A DNA stretch of 64,000 nucleotides from Bacteroidales bacterium (GTDB lineage: Bacteria > Bacteroidota > Bacteroidia > Bacteroidales > UBA932). The position numbers and the translations under genes were made by a program. The stretch is taken from the NCBI GenBank assembly GCA_017938925.1, contig JAGBAO010000019.1, positions 1 to 64,000 on the forward strand, in the 5' to 3' direction. Shown here one piece after another: positions 42,235 through 51,520 of the stretch. A model generated the notes under the pieces. The model made no database searches. It was not told the DNA's origin and was given only the letters and a program-made list of their open reading frames with translations. The first letter of the stretch is position 1; each line of letters begins with the position of its first letter.

Positions 42235-44689
42235 GGTGTCCTGTTATTTTGGAAGATGTGCCCTGGGTTGTGGAATATGTCTGAGGCTCTCGGAATCCGA
42301 TGAGGAAATCCTTGACACTCATCCTCTTCTTGCCGGATAGCTGGAGCTCGGTCACAGTGACTGCGCCGTCAGCCGTTGCAAAGGCAAGATAAGTCTTTCC
42401 GTCTGAAAGCACGGTGCCCGGAGCGGCATGCTCAAGGCCGTTTGCAGCAAGCATCCGAGCGTACTCCTCGCCTGTCACCTTGGCTCCCTTGTATATCTTC
42501 ATCTGCAGAACCTTGTCATCCTTGACAAGTTCAGTAAAGGCTGCAGGATATGGACTGAGACCTCTGATGAGGTTGTAGGCATATTTTGTCCTGACATTCC
42601 AGTCTATGTGGCAGAGCTCGCGGGTAAGTTTAGGTGCAGGGCGGAGAATCTCGGATCCCTGGATGTAACTGCTCTGGATGCGCATGTCCACATTGTCCTC
42701 TATGATGGCCTCCACCGTCTGCACGACAAGGTCCGAGCCTATGGCCATGAGCTTGTCATGAACCTCTCCCACCGTCTCGTCCTCACCGATGAGACACTGC
42801 TCCCTGAACATTATCTTTCCGGTGTCCATGCCGTCGTCGATCATGAACGTCGTCACTCCGGTGGCTTTATCACCGTTTATTACCGCCCAGTTGATAGGAG
42901 CAGCTCCACGGTACTGAGGAAGAAGTGCAGCATGCAGGTTGAATGTTCCCAGTCGAGGAATCTCCCAGACCACCTTAGGAAGCATTCTGAATGCCACCAC
43001 TACGAACAGATCTGCCTTCCATGCCTTGAGGGCCTCAAGGAACTCCGGATCTTTGAGGGAAACCGGCTGTAGCACAGGTATGTTGTGCTCCACAGCATAT
43101 TTCTTGACGGCGCTTTCGTTGATCTTCAGACCGCGTCCGCTGGCCTTGTCCGCAACTGTTACCACGCCTGCTATCTCATAGCCCTGTCTGATGAGAGCGT
43201 CCAGAGGAGCTACAGCAAACTCCGGTGTTCCCATATAGACGATCCTTGTCTTCTTGAATCTTTCCATAATCATTGCCTTGATCTTTCTGAATCCGCTCTT
43301 GATGGCATCGAGACTGAAGATTGACGAGTCATGGATCGCCATCCAGGTCAGGTAGAGTCCGGTCGGGAGCAGCACATAACTTGAGAAGAACACTCCGTGG
43401 AATGCTCCCACTGCACCGTCCTTGGCCAGCTTGGTTCCTGAAATGTCGATGACCCAGTAGGCCACGAAGAACAGGACAGATATGATGGCCGATGCTCCGA
43501 GTCCTCCTTTTCGGATGATGGCTCCAAGCGGGGCACCGATGAAGAAGAAGATGAAGCATGCAATGGATAGAGCGAACTTCTTTAGAATCTCGATGTCTAT
43601 AAGTCTGAGTGTGAATGTGTTGTAATACCTTTCTCGGGAATATGACATGAGCGAGCTTTGCAACTCCTCTGCGTTTTTCCTGGCCTTCTCTACTGCTGCG
43701 ATCTCGTCCTGGATGCTCTTCCATCTGCCGAGGTTTTCCGGCATGAACGGTGTTGTCCTCACCTTCTTTGAAGCTGTGTCCAGCTGAGAGTTGTACCTCA
43801 GTGTCCTGGATCTCTGCAGGGACTCTATGTTCTTGAGCTTTCCTTTGTTGTTGAGGTTTCCGATGGAGTCCTGACTCTCGTAGAGTTGGGCCAGATTCAT
43901 TGACTTGACCTGGTCGTTGAACCTGCTGGAGTCTGATTTCTGGAACGCATAGTTCTTCAGCGGGATGATCATTTCCTGTTTGTGGAAATCGATCTTCTGC
44001 AGCTGGAGAGTGGTATCACGGTACTTCTTTGTGTTGGTCTCTTCGTAGTTCGTGCCGTCAAACAGAGTGAACGTCAGATATTTCTTGTCCTTTGACATTC
44101 TCAGGATCGCGGAGTCTGCGATTGTGAGGCTGGTGTTTCCTTTCTTCTTGGTGTGGTTGTACACCATAACGCCATGCATCACTCCCGTCTCGTCGTTGCG
44201 GTCATCGACACGGAGAATATATCCGTCGATGCCGTTGTAGAACGTGCCTGTCGGAATCTTGATCTCTTCCTTGGTCCTTCCGATGTCCTCCCTGAGCTGG
44301 TAGATGTTGTTGTATGCCACCGGCAGCAGGTCGTTGGACACGAAGAAAGCCCCGACGCTGATCAAGCCGCAGGCAATTGCCAGCGGAACCATAACCCTCT
44401 GGAGAGAGATACCCGCAGCCTTGATGGCCAGAAGTTCGTTATTCTCTCCCAGAGTTCCGAGTGTCATCATCGACGCAAGCAGAGTGGCAAGCGGAAGGGA
44501 CAGCGGCAGCAGTGTCGCACCGCCCCAGCCGAGGAATTCAAGTATCACCTTGAAACTCAGACCCTTGCCGACAAGCTCGTCGATGTAGAGCCAGAGGAAC
44601 TGCATCATGAGGATGAACACGACGACCAGAAGGATCGCAAAGAACGGTCCTATGAATGATGTCAAGATGAATCTGTCCAGTCGTTTCAT
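42227..44689 (-). CDS. fmt: LptF/G-type permease fused to methionyl-tRNA formyltransferase
   Basis: This 820-residue reading frame joins two complete proteins. Residues 1 to about 472 form an LptF/LptG-type membrane permease: N-terminal membrane segments ('RFILTSFIGPFFAILLVVVFILMMQFLWLY'), a periplasmic domain and C-terminal segments ending 'YLTWMAIHDSSIFSLDAIKSGF'. From M475 (MERFKKTRIVYMGTPEF) it is a full Fmt: 'RIVYMGTPEFAV' for the folate domain and N-x-H in TFNLHAALLPQYRGAAPINW, with DGMDTG supplying the catalytic Asp. No stop codon lies between, and M473/M475 could serve as internal starts. Either this is a true fusion or read-through pair in one operon. It lies 22 nt after alaS. Confidence 0.9.
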   Translation of the reverse strand: MKRLDRFILTSFIGPFFAILLVVVFILMMQFLWLYIDELVGKGLSFKVILEFLGWGGATLLPLSLPLATLLASMMTLGTLGENNELLAIKAAGISLQRVMVPLAIACGLISVGAFFVSNDLLPVAYNNIYQLREDIGRTKEEIKIPTGTFYNGIDGYILRVDDRNDETGVMHGVMVYNHTKKKGNTSLTIADSAILRMSKDKKYLTFTLFDGTNYEETNTKKYRDTTLQLQKIDFHKQEMIIPLKNYAFQKSDSSRFNDQVKSMNLAQLYESQDSIGNLNNKGKLKNIESLQRSRTLRYNSQLDTASKKVRTTPFMPENLGRWKSIQDEIAAVEKARKNAEELQSSLMSYSRERYYNTFTLRLIDIEILKKFALSIACFIFFFIGAPLGAIIRKGGLGASAIISVLFFVAYWVIDISGTKLAKDGAVGAFHGVFFSSYVLLPTGLYLTWMAIHDSSIFSLDAIKSGFRKIKAMIMERFKKTRIVYMGTPEFAVAPLDALIRQGYEIAGVVTVADKASGRGLKINESAVKKYAVEHNIPVLQPVSLKDPEFLEALKAWKADLFVVVAFRMLPKVVWEIPRLGTFNLHAALLPQYRGAAPINWAVINGDKATGVTTFMIDDGMDTGKIMFREQCLIGEDETVGEVHDKLMAIGSDLVVQTVEAIIEDNVDMRIQSSYIQGSEILRPAPKLTRELCHIDWNVRTKYAYNLIRGLSPYPAAFTELVKDDKVLQMKIYKGAKVTGEEYARMLAANGLEHAAPGTVLSDGKTYLAFATADGAVTVTELQLSGKKRMSVKDFLIGFREPQTYSTTQGTSSKITGHHA

Positions 44690-44711
44690 GTCTTGCCTCA
44701 GTGTGCCTTAT

Positions 44712-47327
44712 TTATTTTGTCGCTGCCTCAATCATCTTGGCAAGTGCTTCCTTGAGTCCTTCGGTGTTCTTTCCGCCTGCTGTTGCGAGACCAGGCTGTC
44801 CGCCGCCTCCGCCGAGGATAAGCTTGGCTGCCTCGCGCACGTCCGCACCTGCATTGTGACCGGCCTTAACGAGGTCGTCTGTGTACATGAGCAGGAGCTG
44901 CGGCTTGCCGGCAGCCTCGAATGCTGCTGCAATCACGAGGTTCTGAGCCTCCTTCTGAAGCATGAACGCCGCATTCTTGAGCATTGCAGGATCCATGGTG
45001 TAGTCAATTGACACGATGTTCACCCCATTTATTTCCTTGCCCATTGTCTTGAGGCTGTTCTTGAGAGTCACGGTCTTTTCCTTCACGATCTCCTCCATCT
45101 GCTTCTTGTAGGTCTCATTTTCTTCGACCATCTTCTTTATTGCAGCCGCAAGGTCAGGGGCATTGTTGAAGAATGCCTTCGCAATGCGCAGGGTGGTCTC
45201 CATTCCGTCCACGAGAAGTTCCGCATGCACACCTGTAGTGGCCTCGATACGGCGCACTCCGGCAGCAATCGCAGACTCTGAAACGATCTTGAAGAAACCG
45301 ATCTGGCCTGTCGCGGCAGCATGTGTACCTCCGCAGAGCTCGCATGAGTCTCCGAACTTCACCACGCGGACAGTGTCCCCGTACTTCTCCCCGAAGAGGG
45401 CCATCGCGCCCATCTCCTGAGCCTGTTCCATTGTCGCATTGCGGTTCTCGTCAAGAGGGGTGTTTGCCCTGATGAGAGCATTCACGCGGTTCTCCACGAG
45501 GTCGATCTGCTCGTCAGTGAGCTTCTCGAAGTGTGAGAAGTCGAAGCGGAAATATTTGTCACACACATATGAACCCTTCTGCTCCACATGCGTTCCAAGG
45601 ATCTCGCGAAGAGCCTGGTGGAGGAGGTGGGTGGCGGTGTGGTTGTTCTCAATCTGGAGTCTTCTCTCCGCATCCACATGGAGGCTGAAGCTCTCTGTGC
45701 AGTCTGCAGGAATGCGCTCTGCAACATGGATGGTGAGGTTGTTCTCCTTGATCGTGTTGACGATCTGTATCTTCTCTCCGCTTTCAGAGAGGATATATCC
45801 GGTGTCGCCGACCTGACCTCCCATCTCGGCATAGAACGGAGTGCGCTCGAACACGAGCTGGTACATTGTCTTGTTCTTTGCCTTCACCGTGCGGTGGCGG
45901 GTCAGCTGCACGCCTTCGAGCTCGGTCGCGTCGTAGCCGAGGAACTCGATGCTGTCGCAGTGAGCGAATTCCACCCAGTCTCCTGACTCGATGGCTGTGG
46001 CGTTACGTGCCCTGTCCTTCTGCTTCTGGAGCTCCACCTGGAAGCCCTCGAGGTCGATCTTATATCCCTTCTCGGATGCGATGAGCTCTGAAAGGTCAAT
46101 AGGAAAGCCGAATGTGTCGTAGAGCACGAATGCATCTTCACCGCTGATGAGCTTGGTCTCGGCAGACTTTGCCATGATGCTGTCCATCAGGCGGATACCT
46201 CTGTCCAGAGTCCTGAGGAAAGCCATCTCCTCCTCCTTGATCACGCGCTCTATGAGGGTCTGCTGCTTCACGATCTCAGGGTAGAACTCTCCCATGTCGT
46301 CCACGAGCTGCTGCACCAGACGGCAGAGGAACGGCTCGTTGAATCCGAGGAAGGTGTATCCGTAACGCACAGCGCGGCGGAGGATACGGCGGATCACATA
46401 GCCGGCCTTCACGTTGGAAGGAAGCTGTCCGTCAGCGATGGAGAAGCTGATCGCGCGGATGTGGTCGGCGATCACTCGCATCGCGATATCCTCCTGCTCG
46501 TTCACTCCGTACTTATGTCCTGAAAGCTCCTCGATCTTTGCGATCATTCCGGTGAACACGTCTGTGTCGTAGTTTGACTTCTTGCCCTGGAGGGCCATGC
46601 AAAGACGCTCGAATCCCATTCCTGTGTCCACGTTCTTGTTAGGGAGAAGCTCGAGCTCGCCGCTTGCCTTGCGGTTGTACTGCATGAACACGTTGTTCCA
46701 TATCTCGATCACCAGAGGATGGTCCTTGTTCACGAGGGATGCTCCCGGCACGGCAGCCCTCTCCTCGTCGTCACGAAGGTCGATGTGGATCTCGGAGCAT
46801 GGTCCGCAAGGGCCTGTGTCGCCCATCTCCCAGAAGTTGTCCTTCTTGTTTCCAAGGAGGATCCTGTCCTCAGGAAGATGTCTCTTCCATGCCTCCATCG
46901 CCTCTGTGTCGAGCTTGGTGCCGTCAGCCTCCGAACCCTCGAACACTGTTGCGTAGAGCCTGTCCTTGTCGAGCTTGTAAACCTCTGTGAGAAGCTCCCA
47001 AGCCCAGTCTATTGCCTCATTCTTGAAATAGTCTCCGAAACTCCAGTTTCCGAGCATCTCGAACATGGTGTGGTGATATGTGTCGCGTCCCACTTCCTCG
47101 AGGTCGTTGTGCTTTCCGCTCACTCTGAGGCACTTCTGGCTGTCTGCAACCCTCTTCCATTTTGCCGGGCTGTTGCCGAGGAACCAGTCCTTGAACTGAT
47201 TCATTCCGGCGTTGGTGAACATGAGTGTAGGGTCGTTCTTCACGACCATAGGTGCCGAAGGCACGATCTGGTGACCCTTCGAAGCGAAGAAGTCGAGGAA
47301 TGCTTTTCTGATTTCCTTGGATGTCAT
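44712..47327 (-). CDS. alaS: Alanyl-tRNA synthetase
   Basis: The 871-residue enzyme has the class II catalytic core at the start ('[28 protein letters not shown]'). The editing domain has the zinc-binding set [11 protein letters not shown] (HxxxH) and [17 protein letters not shown] (C...H), and the C-terminal DHHA1 domain ends at '[19 protein letters not shown]'. Length is typical. It leads the alaS, LptF-Fmt, thiamine pyrophosphokinase operon. A minus-strand TATTTTTG at 47396-47403 is its likely -7 box, followed by a leader hairpin at 47361-47381. Confidence 0.98.
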   Translation of the reverse strand: MTSKEIRKAFLDFFASKGHQIVPSAPMVVKNDPTLMFTNAGMNQFKDWFLGNSPAKWKRVADSQKCLRVSGKHNDLEEVGRDTYHHTMFEMLGNWSFGDYFKNEAIDWAWELLTEVYKLDKDRLYATVFEGSEADGTKLDTEAMEAWKRHLPEDRILLGNKKDNFWEMGDTGPCGPCSEIHIDLRDDEERAAVPGASLVNKDHPLVIEIWNNVFMQYNRKASGELELLPNKNVDTGMGFERLCMALQGKKSNYDTDVFTGMIAKIEELSGHKYGVNEQEDIAMRVIADHIRAISFSIADGQLPSNVKAGYVIRRILRRAVRYGYTFLGFNEPFLCRLVQQLVDDMGEFYPEIVKQQTLIERVIKEEEMAFLRTLDRGIRLMDSIMAKSAETKLISGEDAFVLYDTFGFPIDLSELIASEKGYKIDLEGFQVELQKQKDRARNATAIESGDWVEFAHCDSIEFLGYDATELEGVQLTRHRTVKAKNKTMYQLVFERTPFYAEMGGQVGDTGYILSESGEKIQIVNTIKENNLTIHVAERIPADCTESFSLHVDAERRLQIENNHTATHLLHQALREILGTHVEQKGSYVCDKYFRFDFSHFEKLTDEQIDLVENRVNALIRANTPLDENRNATMEQAQEMGAMALFGEKYGDTVRVVKFGDSCELCGGTHAAATGQIGFFKIVSESAIAAGVRRIEATTGVHAELLVDGMETTLRIAKAFFNNAPDLAAAIKKMVEENETYKKQMEEIVKEKTVTLKNSLKTMGKEINGVNIVSIDYTMDPAMLKNAAFMLQKEAQNLVIAAAFEAAGKPQLLLMYTDDLVKAGHNAGADVREAAKLILGGGGGQPGLATAGGKNTEGLKEALAKMIEAATK

Positions 47328-47360
47328 ATGTTGTCTCTTTTATATTTTCAGTACATTTTT

Positions 47361-47403
47361 CATCCGGACGGGCTCCGGATGAGTGAAATAACCTACAAAA
47401 ATA
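47361..47403 (-). promoter_or_regulatory. alaS promoter box and leader hairpin
   Basis: The minus-strand -7 box TATTTTTG lies at 47396-47403. The leader then contains a perfect 8-bp hairpin at 47361-47381 (CATCCGGA-5 nt-TCCGGATG) 34 nt upstream of the alaS ATG. No T-box-like element was recognised. Confidence 0.5.
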
Positions 47404-47492
47404 CAACATTTTCCGGAAATAAAAAGGCTGCACGCAAATTGTATGAGTAGCTGCTTTATCCAGCACTCTGACAGACAGCGACTTCAGTGTGC

Positions 47493-47518
47493 AGACCTGC
47501 CACCGGTGGAGCAGGTCT
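47493..47518 (+). terminator. Hairpin upstream of the M23 peptidase promoter
   Basis: GACCTGC and GCAGGTC flank an inner CCACCGGTGG palindrome, followed by TTTGACTGTTTTTT. It looks like a terminator although no annotated gene runs into it; a small RNA from about 47427 is one explanation. Confidence 0.4.
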
Positions 47519-47528
47519 TTGACTGTTT

Positions 47529-47559
47529 TTTGCTTATACAATAAAATTTATTATTTTTG
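47529..47559 (+). promoter_or_regulatory. Promoter of the M23 peptidase operon
   Basis: TTTG at 47529-47532, a 19-nt spacer and TATTTTTG at 47552-47559: a perfect Bacteroidota promoter. It ends 7 nt before the ATG at 47567, so the transcript should be leaderless or nearly so. Confidence 0.7.
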
Positions 47560-47566
47560 CGCGGAT

Positions 47567-48586
47567 ATGGCAACTATAAAGAAATATGTATTCAACCCTA
47601 AGACCCTGTCCTACGAGGTGAAGAAACGTTCGAGGAGGTCAAGGGCTCTCAGGACCGTGACGATGTTTGTCATGAGTCTGGGAATGGCTGTGCTGTATTT
47701 CTGGCTGTATACGGGGGTCTTCGGCATGGAGCTTCCCAAGACCATTCTTCTTAAGAAGACAAATGCGCAGTGGCATTCGAAGGTGGAGGTGCTGAACAGG
47801 CAGCTCGACGGATATGACAAGGCCCTTACGTCTCTCCAGATGCGGGATGACGACATCTATAGAGCGATTTTCGGTATGCATGAAATCCCGTCTGAGGTCC
47901 GAAATGCCGGATTCGGCGGTGTGAACAGATATTCTCACTATGATGGTCTCGGTCATTCCGCTCAGTTGAAGACTACTGCCATGCGTCTGGATATCCTGAC
48001 CAAGAAGACATACGTCCAGAGCAGGTCATTCGATGAGGTGGCGCAGCTCTCGAAGCGCGCCGGTGACATGGCGTCCTGCATTCCTGCGATCCCTCCAGTG
48101 GTTCCGGACAGAAGCATATACCGTCTTTCCAGCAGTTTCGGATTCAGAAGCGACCCGTTCACAGGACGCTCCAAGAGGCATACGGGAGTGGATTTTGCGC
48201 TCAAGCCGGGCAACCCTATCTATGCAACCGGAGACGGTGTGGTGGAGAAGGTCAAGTTCGAGTTCTTCGGCTATGGAAATCAGGTGCTTATCGACCATGG
48301 TTTCGGATACAAGACAAGATATGCCCATATGAAGTCCATAAATGTGGTCGAGGGAATGAAGGTGAAGAGGGGAGAGTGTATCGGAGAAAGCGGAAATTCA
48401 GGCCGCTCGTCCGGACCTCATCTTCATTACGAGGTTCTCTACAAGGACAAGCACATCAATCCGGCCAACTATTTCGACCTGACCATCACTCCGGAGGAGT
48501 ATGCCACCATGGTTCAAAATACGGCAGAGGCTTCAGACAAGATAACTCTTCATCCGTCACATAGGAAAAAGGTAAAAAGGCATTAA
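47567..48586 (+). CDS. M23 family metallopeptidase, membrane-anchored
   Basis: The 339-residue protein begins 'MATIKKYVFNPKTLSYEVKK', the usual start of Bacteroidota M23 proteins, then a single membrane anchor near residues 30-55. A coiled region follows, and the LytM domain is complete: 'HTGVDFALKPGNPIYATGDG' (His...Asp), 'TRYAHMKS', and 'SGPHLHYEVLY' (HxH). It probably cleaves peptidoglycan cross-links or regulates amidases in the periplasm. Start at 47567 excludes a non-conserved upstream extension. The stop overlaps the next gene's ATG by one base (TAATG). Confidence 0.92.
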   Translation: MATIKKYVFNPKTLSYEVKKRSRRSRALRTVTMFVMSLGMAVLYFWLYTGVFGMELPKTILLKKTNAQWHSKVEVLNRQLDGYDKALTSLQMRDDDIYRAIFGMHEIPSEVRNAGFGGVNRYSHYDGLGHSAQLKTTAMRLDILTKKTYVQSRSFDEVAQLSKRAGDMASCIPAIPPVVPDRSIYRLSSSFGFRSDPFTGRSKRHTGVDFALKPGNPIYATGDGVVEKVKFEFFGYGNQVLIDHGFGYKTRYAHMKSINVVEGMKVKRGECIGESGNSGRSSGPHLHYEVLYKDKHINPANYFDLTITPEEYATMVQNTAEASDKITLHPSHRKKVKRH

Positions 48587-49533
48587 TGAACAGCCAGTAT
48601 ATAGTCGACAAGGACTTCAGGTTCAAGAAGGAAAAGGCATCAGTGTGGACTGTGATACGCAGGATACTGATGTTTTTTGTCGCGACGATATCCCTTGCCA
48701 TAGTCTATTACATCCTTTTTGCCCTCGTCTTCAGTACAGAGGAGGAGCGTGCGCTGAAGCAGGAAAACAGACTGTACGAACAGGAATATCCGGAGATGGC
48801 GCGCAAGGAAGCCCTTCTGGCTGATGTCGTGGAAGGGCTCAAAGTCAAGGATGACAGGATATACGAGGAGATATTCAATACGTCTGCTCCGAATATGGAT
48901 CAGTTCTCGTCTTTGGAGTTCCTTATGGCTCTGGATTCCATTCCGGACACTGACATTGTCACACATTCCGAAGGCAGGCTTGATAATCTGGAGGCAAGTG
49001 CCGGAAGGGTTGAGGAGAATTTCAGGAAAGTGATGGAGGTCATGGCGGCCGGGGATTTCGTGATGCCGCCGATGTCCAACCCGCTGAAGGACTTTACTTT
49101 TGCCCAGACAGGAGCCTCGATAGGAGACAAGATAAACCCGTTCTACAAGGTGCCGATGAAGCATAATGGTCTGGATCTGATAGCTCCGGCAGGAGATCCG
49201 GTGTATGCTGTGGCGGACGGAACGGTCAAGGAAATCATCAGGTCGCGCAAGGGACTGGGTAATGTGGTGGTGATAGACCATGGTAACGGCTATGTGACAA
49301 GGTATGCTCATCTGGCCGACATCGAGACCCGCAAGGGACGTAAGGTCAGGCGTGGAGCACGTCTGGGATATGTGGGCGTGTCGGGCAACTCGTTCGCACC
49401 GCATCTTCACTACGAAGTCCTGAGGGACACTCTGGTGCTTGATCCGGTGAACCATTTCTTCGCGTCAGTGACTCCGGAGGAGTATATGAATATGCTTATA
49501 ATGTCCGTAACGACCGGACAGTCAATGGATTGA
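48586..49533 (+). CDS. M23 family metallopeptidase, membrane-anchored (second copy)
   Basis: The 315-residue protein is a paralogue of the gene before it, with a cytosolic N-terminus ('FRFKKEKASVWTVIRR'), one membrane anchor at about residues 25-47, and a complete LytM domain: 'KHNGLDLIAPAGDPVYAVADG', 'TRYAHLAD' and 'APHLHYEVL'. The middle is helical and might form a coil that governs access to the active site. Translational coupling by TAATG suggests the two peptidases work together on the cell wall. The MerR gene follows after 3 nt. Confidence 0.92.
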   Translation: MNSQYIVDKDFRFKKEKASVWTVIRRILMFFVATISLAIVYYILFALVFSTEEERALKQENRLYEQEYPEMARKEALLADVVEGLKVKDDRIYEEIFNTSAPNMDQFSSLEFLMALDSIPDTDIVTHSEGRLDNLEASAGRVEENFRKVMEVMAAGDFVMPPMSNPLKDFTFAQTGASIGDKINPFYKVPMKHNGLDLIAPAGDPVYAVADGTVKEIIRSRKGLGNVVVIDHGNGYVTRYAHLADIETRKGRKVRRGARLGYVGVSGNSFAPHLHYEVLRDTLVLDPVNHFFASVTPEEYMNMLIMSVTTGQSMD

Positions 49534-49536
49534 CAT

Positions 49537-49857
49537 ATGGAAAAATACCTCTACACAATCGGCGAAGTGGCCGATATCCTGGGCGAGAATGTCTCGCTGG
49601 TGCGTTTCTGGTCGAATGAGTTTCCGAAGTTCATCAAGCCTCAGAGAAACGCCAAGGGCAACCGTCTCTATACCAAGGAGGATATCGAGACGTTCAAGCA
49701 TATACATCTGCTTGTCAAGGTCGAGGGCCTGACGCTTGAAGGCGTTGCAAAACGTCTGAAGGGAGACAGGAAGGATGTCATCGGCAAGGCCAGAGTGCTG
49801 GAGTCGCTCAAGGCGATACGCCAGCAGCTTGCACAGATCCGGGAGGAACTCAGCTAG
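49537..49857 (+). CDS. MerR family transcriptional regulator
   Basis: The 106-residue protein starts 'MEKYLYTIGEVADILGENVSLVRFWSNEFPKFIKPQRNAKGNRLYTKEDIETFKHIHLLVKVEGLTLEGVAKRL', a winged-helix MerR DNA-binding domain, followed by a short helical dimerisation tail. There is no effector-binding domain. The signal it senses is unknown. It lies between the M23 pair and the Nif3 gene in what looks like one transcript. Confidence 0.9.
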   Translation: MEKYLYTIGEVADILGENVSLVRFWSNEFPKFIKPQRNAKGNRLYTKEDIETFKHIHLLVKVEGLTLEGVAKRLKGDRKDVIGKARVLESLKAIRQQLAQIREELS

Positions 49858-49893
49858 TCAGGAAGGAAGAACTTATACCATTATATATATAAT

Positions 49894-50676
49894 ATGCAGC
49901 ATAAGGTTAAAGACGTCATGGCGGTGATTGAGGAGTTCGCTCCTCTTGCGCTTCAGGAAAAATGGGACAACAGCGGTCTTTGCATCGGTTCTCCGGAGGA
50001 TAAGGTGAGCAGTGTCCTGCTGGGGCTGGATTGCACACCCGAATTGGTTGACGAGGCCATAGCCTGCGGTGCTGACATGATTGTGACCCATCATCCGCTG
50101 ATCTTCTCCGGTCTTAAGAAGATATCGGCTGAAGACCTTGTCGGAGAGGCGGTTGTAAAGGCTATCAGAGCCGGCATCAGTGTCTATGCCGCCCACACTA
50201 GCGCCGATAAGGTGATTGCCGGAGTGAGCGGGGCGATGGCTGCCAGGCTCGGGCTGAAGGGTGTCCGCATCCTTGATGAAGATGGAGAGGGCACCGGACT
50301 GGGCGTTGTCGGAAACCTGCCGGAGCCTATGACTGCTCAGGATGCGCTGGAACTGGTGAAGGAGCGCTTCGCCCTGAAGGTGGTGAAGTCTTCGAAGCCG
50401 GTCGGATGCAAGATTGAAAGGGTTGCCATGTGCGGTGGCTCCGGAGGATCGCTCATTGGCGCAGCCCGGGCTGCAGGCGCACAACTCTATATCAGCGGTG
50501 ACATATCCTACCATAATTTCTTCACACCCGAAGGCTTCATGATCATGGATATAGGGCATTATGAGAGCGAAATCGAAATAGTGGATATTTTATTTTCTTT
50601 GATAAAGAAAAATTTTCCTACCTTTGCGGTTCGCATTACGCAGAACATGCAGAGTAATCCGATATATTATTTTTAA
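49894..50676 (+). CDS. Nif3-like dinuclear metal centre protein
   Basis: The 260-residue protein belongs to the Nif3/YbgI family, toroidal hexamers with a dinuclear metal site. Metal-ligand motifs visible are 'DMIVTHHPLIFSGLKKI', 'YAAHTSADKV', and 'GHYESEIEIV'. It has the short bacterial form without the central PII-like insert. It is co-located with the C4 zinc-ribbon protein, a common pair in bacteria. A role in GTP cyclohydrolase-like or metal-dependent hydrolysis has been proposed for relatives; the true substrate here is unknown. Confidence 0.93.
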   Translation: MQHKVKDVMAVIEEFAPLALQEKWDNSGLCIGSPEDKVSSVLLGLDCTPELVDEAIACGADMIVTHHPLIFSGLKKISAEDLVGEAVVKAIRAGISVYAAHTSADKVIAGVSGAMAARLGLKGVRILDEDGEGTGLGVVGNLPEPMTAQDALELVKERFALKVVKSSKPVGCKIERVAMCGGSGGSLIGAARAAGAQLYISGDISYHNFFTPEGFMIMDIGHYESEIEIVDILFSLIKKNFPTFAVRITQNMQSNPIYYF

Positions 50677-50702
50677 GAAACATATAACAGTTTTTAAGCG
50701 AC

Positions 50703-51512
50703 ATGGCTAAAAAGACAAAGAAAATCGAGACCCCGATTGACCAGAGAGAGACCTTCGTGTCCATTCAGAAGAACTTTGCTGATTCGGATCTCAGTGTAAG
50801 CGAGAAGCTTCAGACCCTCTATGCACTCCAGCAGGCAGACACAGCTATCGACAAGATCCTCCAGCTCAGAGGTGAGCTTCCGATGGAGGTGGAGCAGCTT
50901 GAGAATGAGATCGCTGACCTCAAGGCAAAGTCGACCCGTCTCTCGGAGATGATCGAGGAGTTCAATGCATTCATCTCGGCCAACAAGATCAACATCACAG
51001 AGTGTGACGACCAGATCGCCAAGTACAAGGCTCAGATCGACAATGTTGCGAACAGCCGCGAGTACGACTCCCTGAACAAGGAGATCGAGAATCAGGGCCT
51101 CCTCAGGCAGATTGCTGAGAAGCACATCGCTGAGGCAAAGGAGCGCATCTTCGACAAGAAGAACGAGCTCGAGGTTGTAAAGGAGAAGATCGCTGTCAGG
51201 ACAGAGGACCTCAAGGCAAAGAAGGAAGAGCTTGCTACAATCGTTGAATCCACATCTAAGGAAGAGGAGCAGCTTCGTGCAAACAGAGAGGCTTGCGCTG
51301 CGAAGATCGACGAGAGGACAATGAGCGCATACGATCATATCCGTCAGAGCTGCAACAATCACCTTGCAGTGGTGTCTGTGTTCAACGGCGACTCCTGCGG
51401 AGGATGCTTCAATACGATCGCTCCTCAGAGACTTATCGACATCGCTTCAAACAGGAAGATGATCGTCTGCGAATACTGCGGAAGAATACTTGTGAATCCG
51501 GATTTCGAATAA
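50703..51512 (+). CDS. Coiled-coil C4 zinc-ribbon protein
   Basis: The 269-residue protein has a long antiparallel coiled coil (about residues 30-215, heptad-rich Lys/Glu/Leu) and a C-terminal C4 zinc ribbon, 'SCGGCFNTIAPQRLIDIASNRKMIVCEYCGRIL'. This is the HP0958/CT398 family (zf-RING_7), usually found with Nif3. Relatives in other bacteria help flagellar or secretion assembly and RNA handling. The role in Bacteroidota is not established. It lies 8 nt before dnaB. Confidence 0.9.
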   Translation: MAKKTKKIETPIDQRETFVSIQKNFADSDLSVSEKLQTLYALQQADTAIDKILQLRGELPMEVEQLENEIADLKAKSTRLSEMIEEFNAFISANKINITECDDQIAKYKAQIDNVANSREYDSLNKEIENQGLLRQIAEKHIAEAKERIFDKKNELEVVKEKIAVRTEDLKAKKEELATIVESTSKEEEQLRANREACAAKIDERTMSAYDHIRQSCNNHLAVVSVFNGDSCGGCFNTIAPQRLIDIASNRKMIVCEYCGRILVNPDFE

Positions 51513-51520
51513 TCTGACCT

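Noticed and set aside
42428..43072. Plus-strand frame opposite the LptF-Fmt gene
   Set aside because: Composition and codon pattern fit the antisense of a real gene, and no family is recognised.
44712..47327. Riboswitch or T-box ahead of alaS
   Set aside because: The leader has only a small hairpin; no T-box specifier or antiterminator was recognised, and Bacteroidota are not known to use T-boxes.
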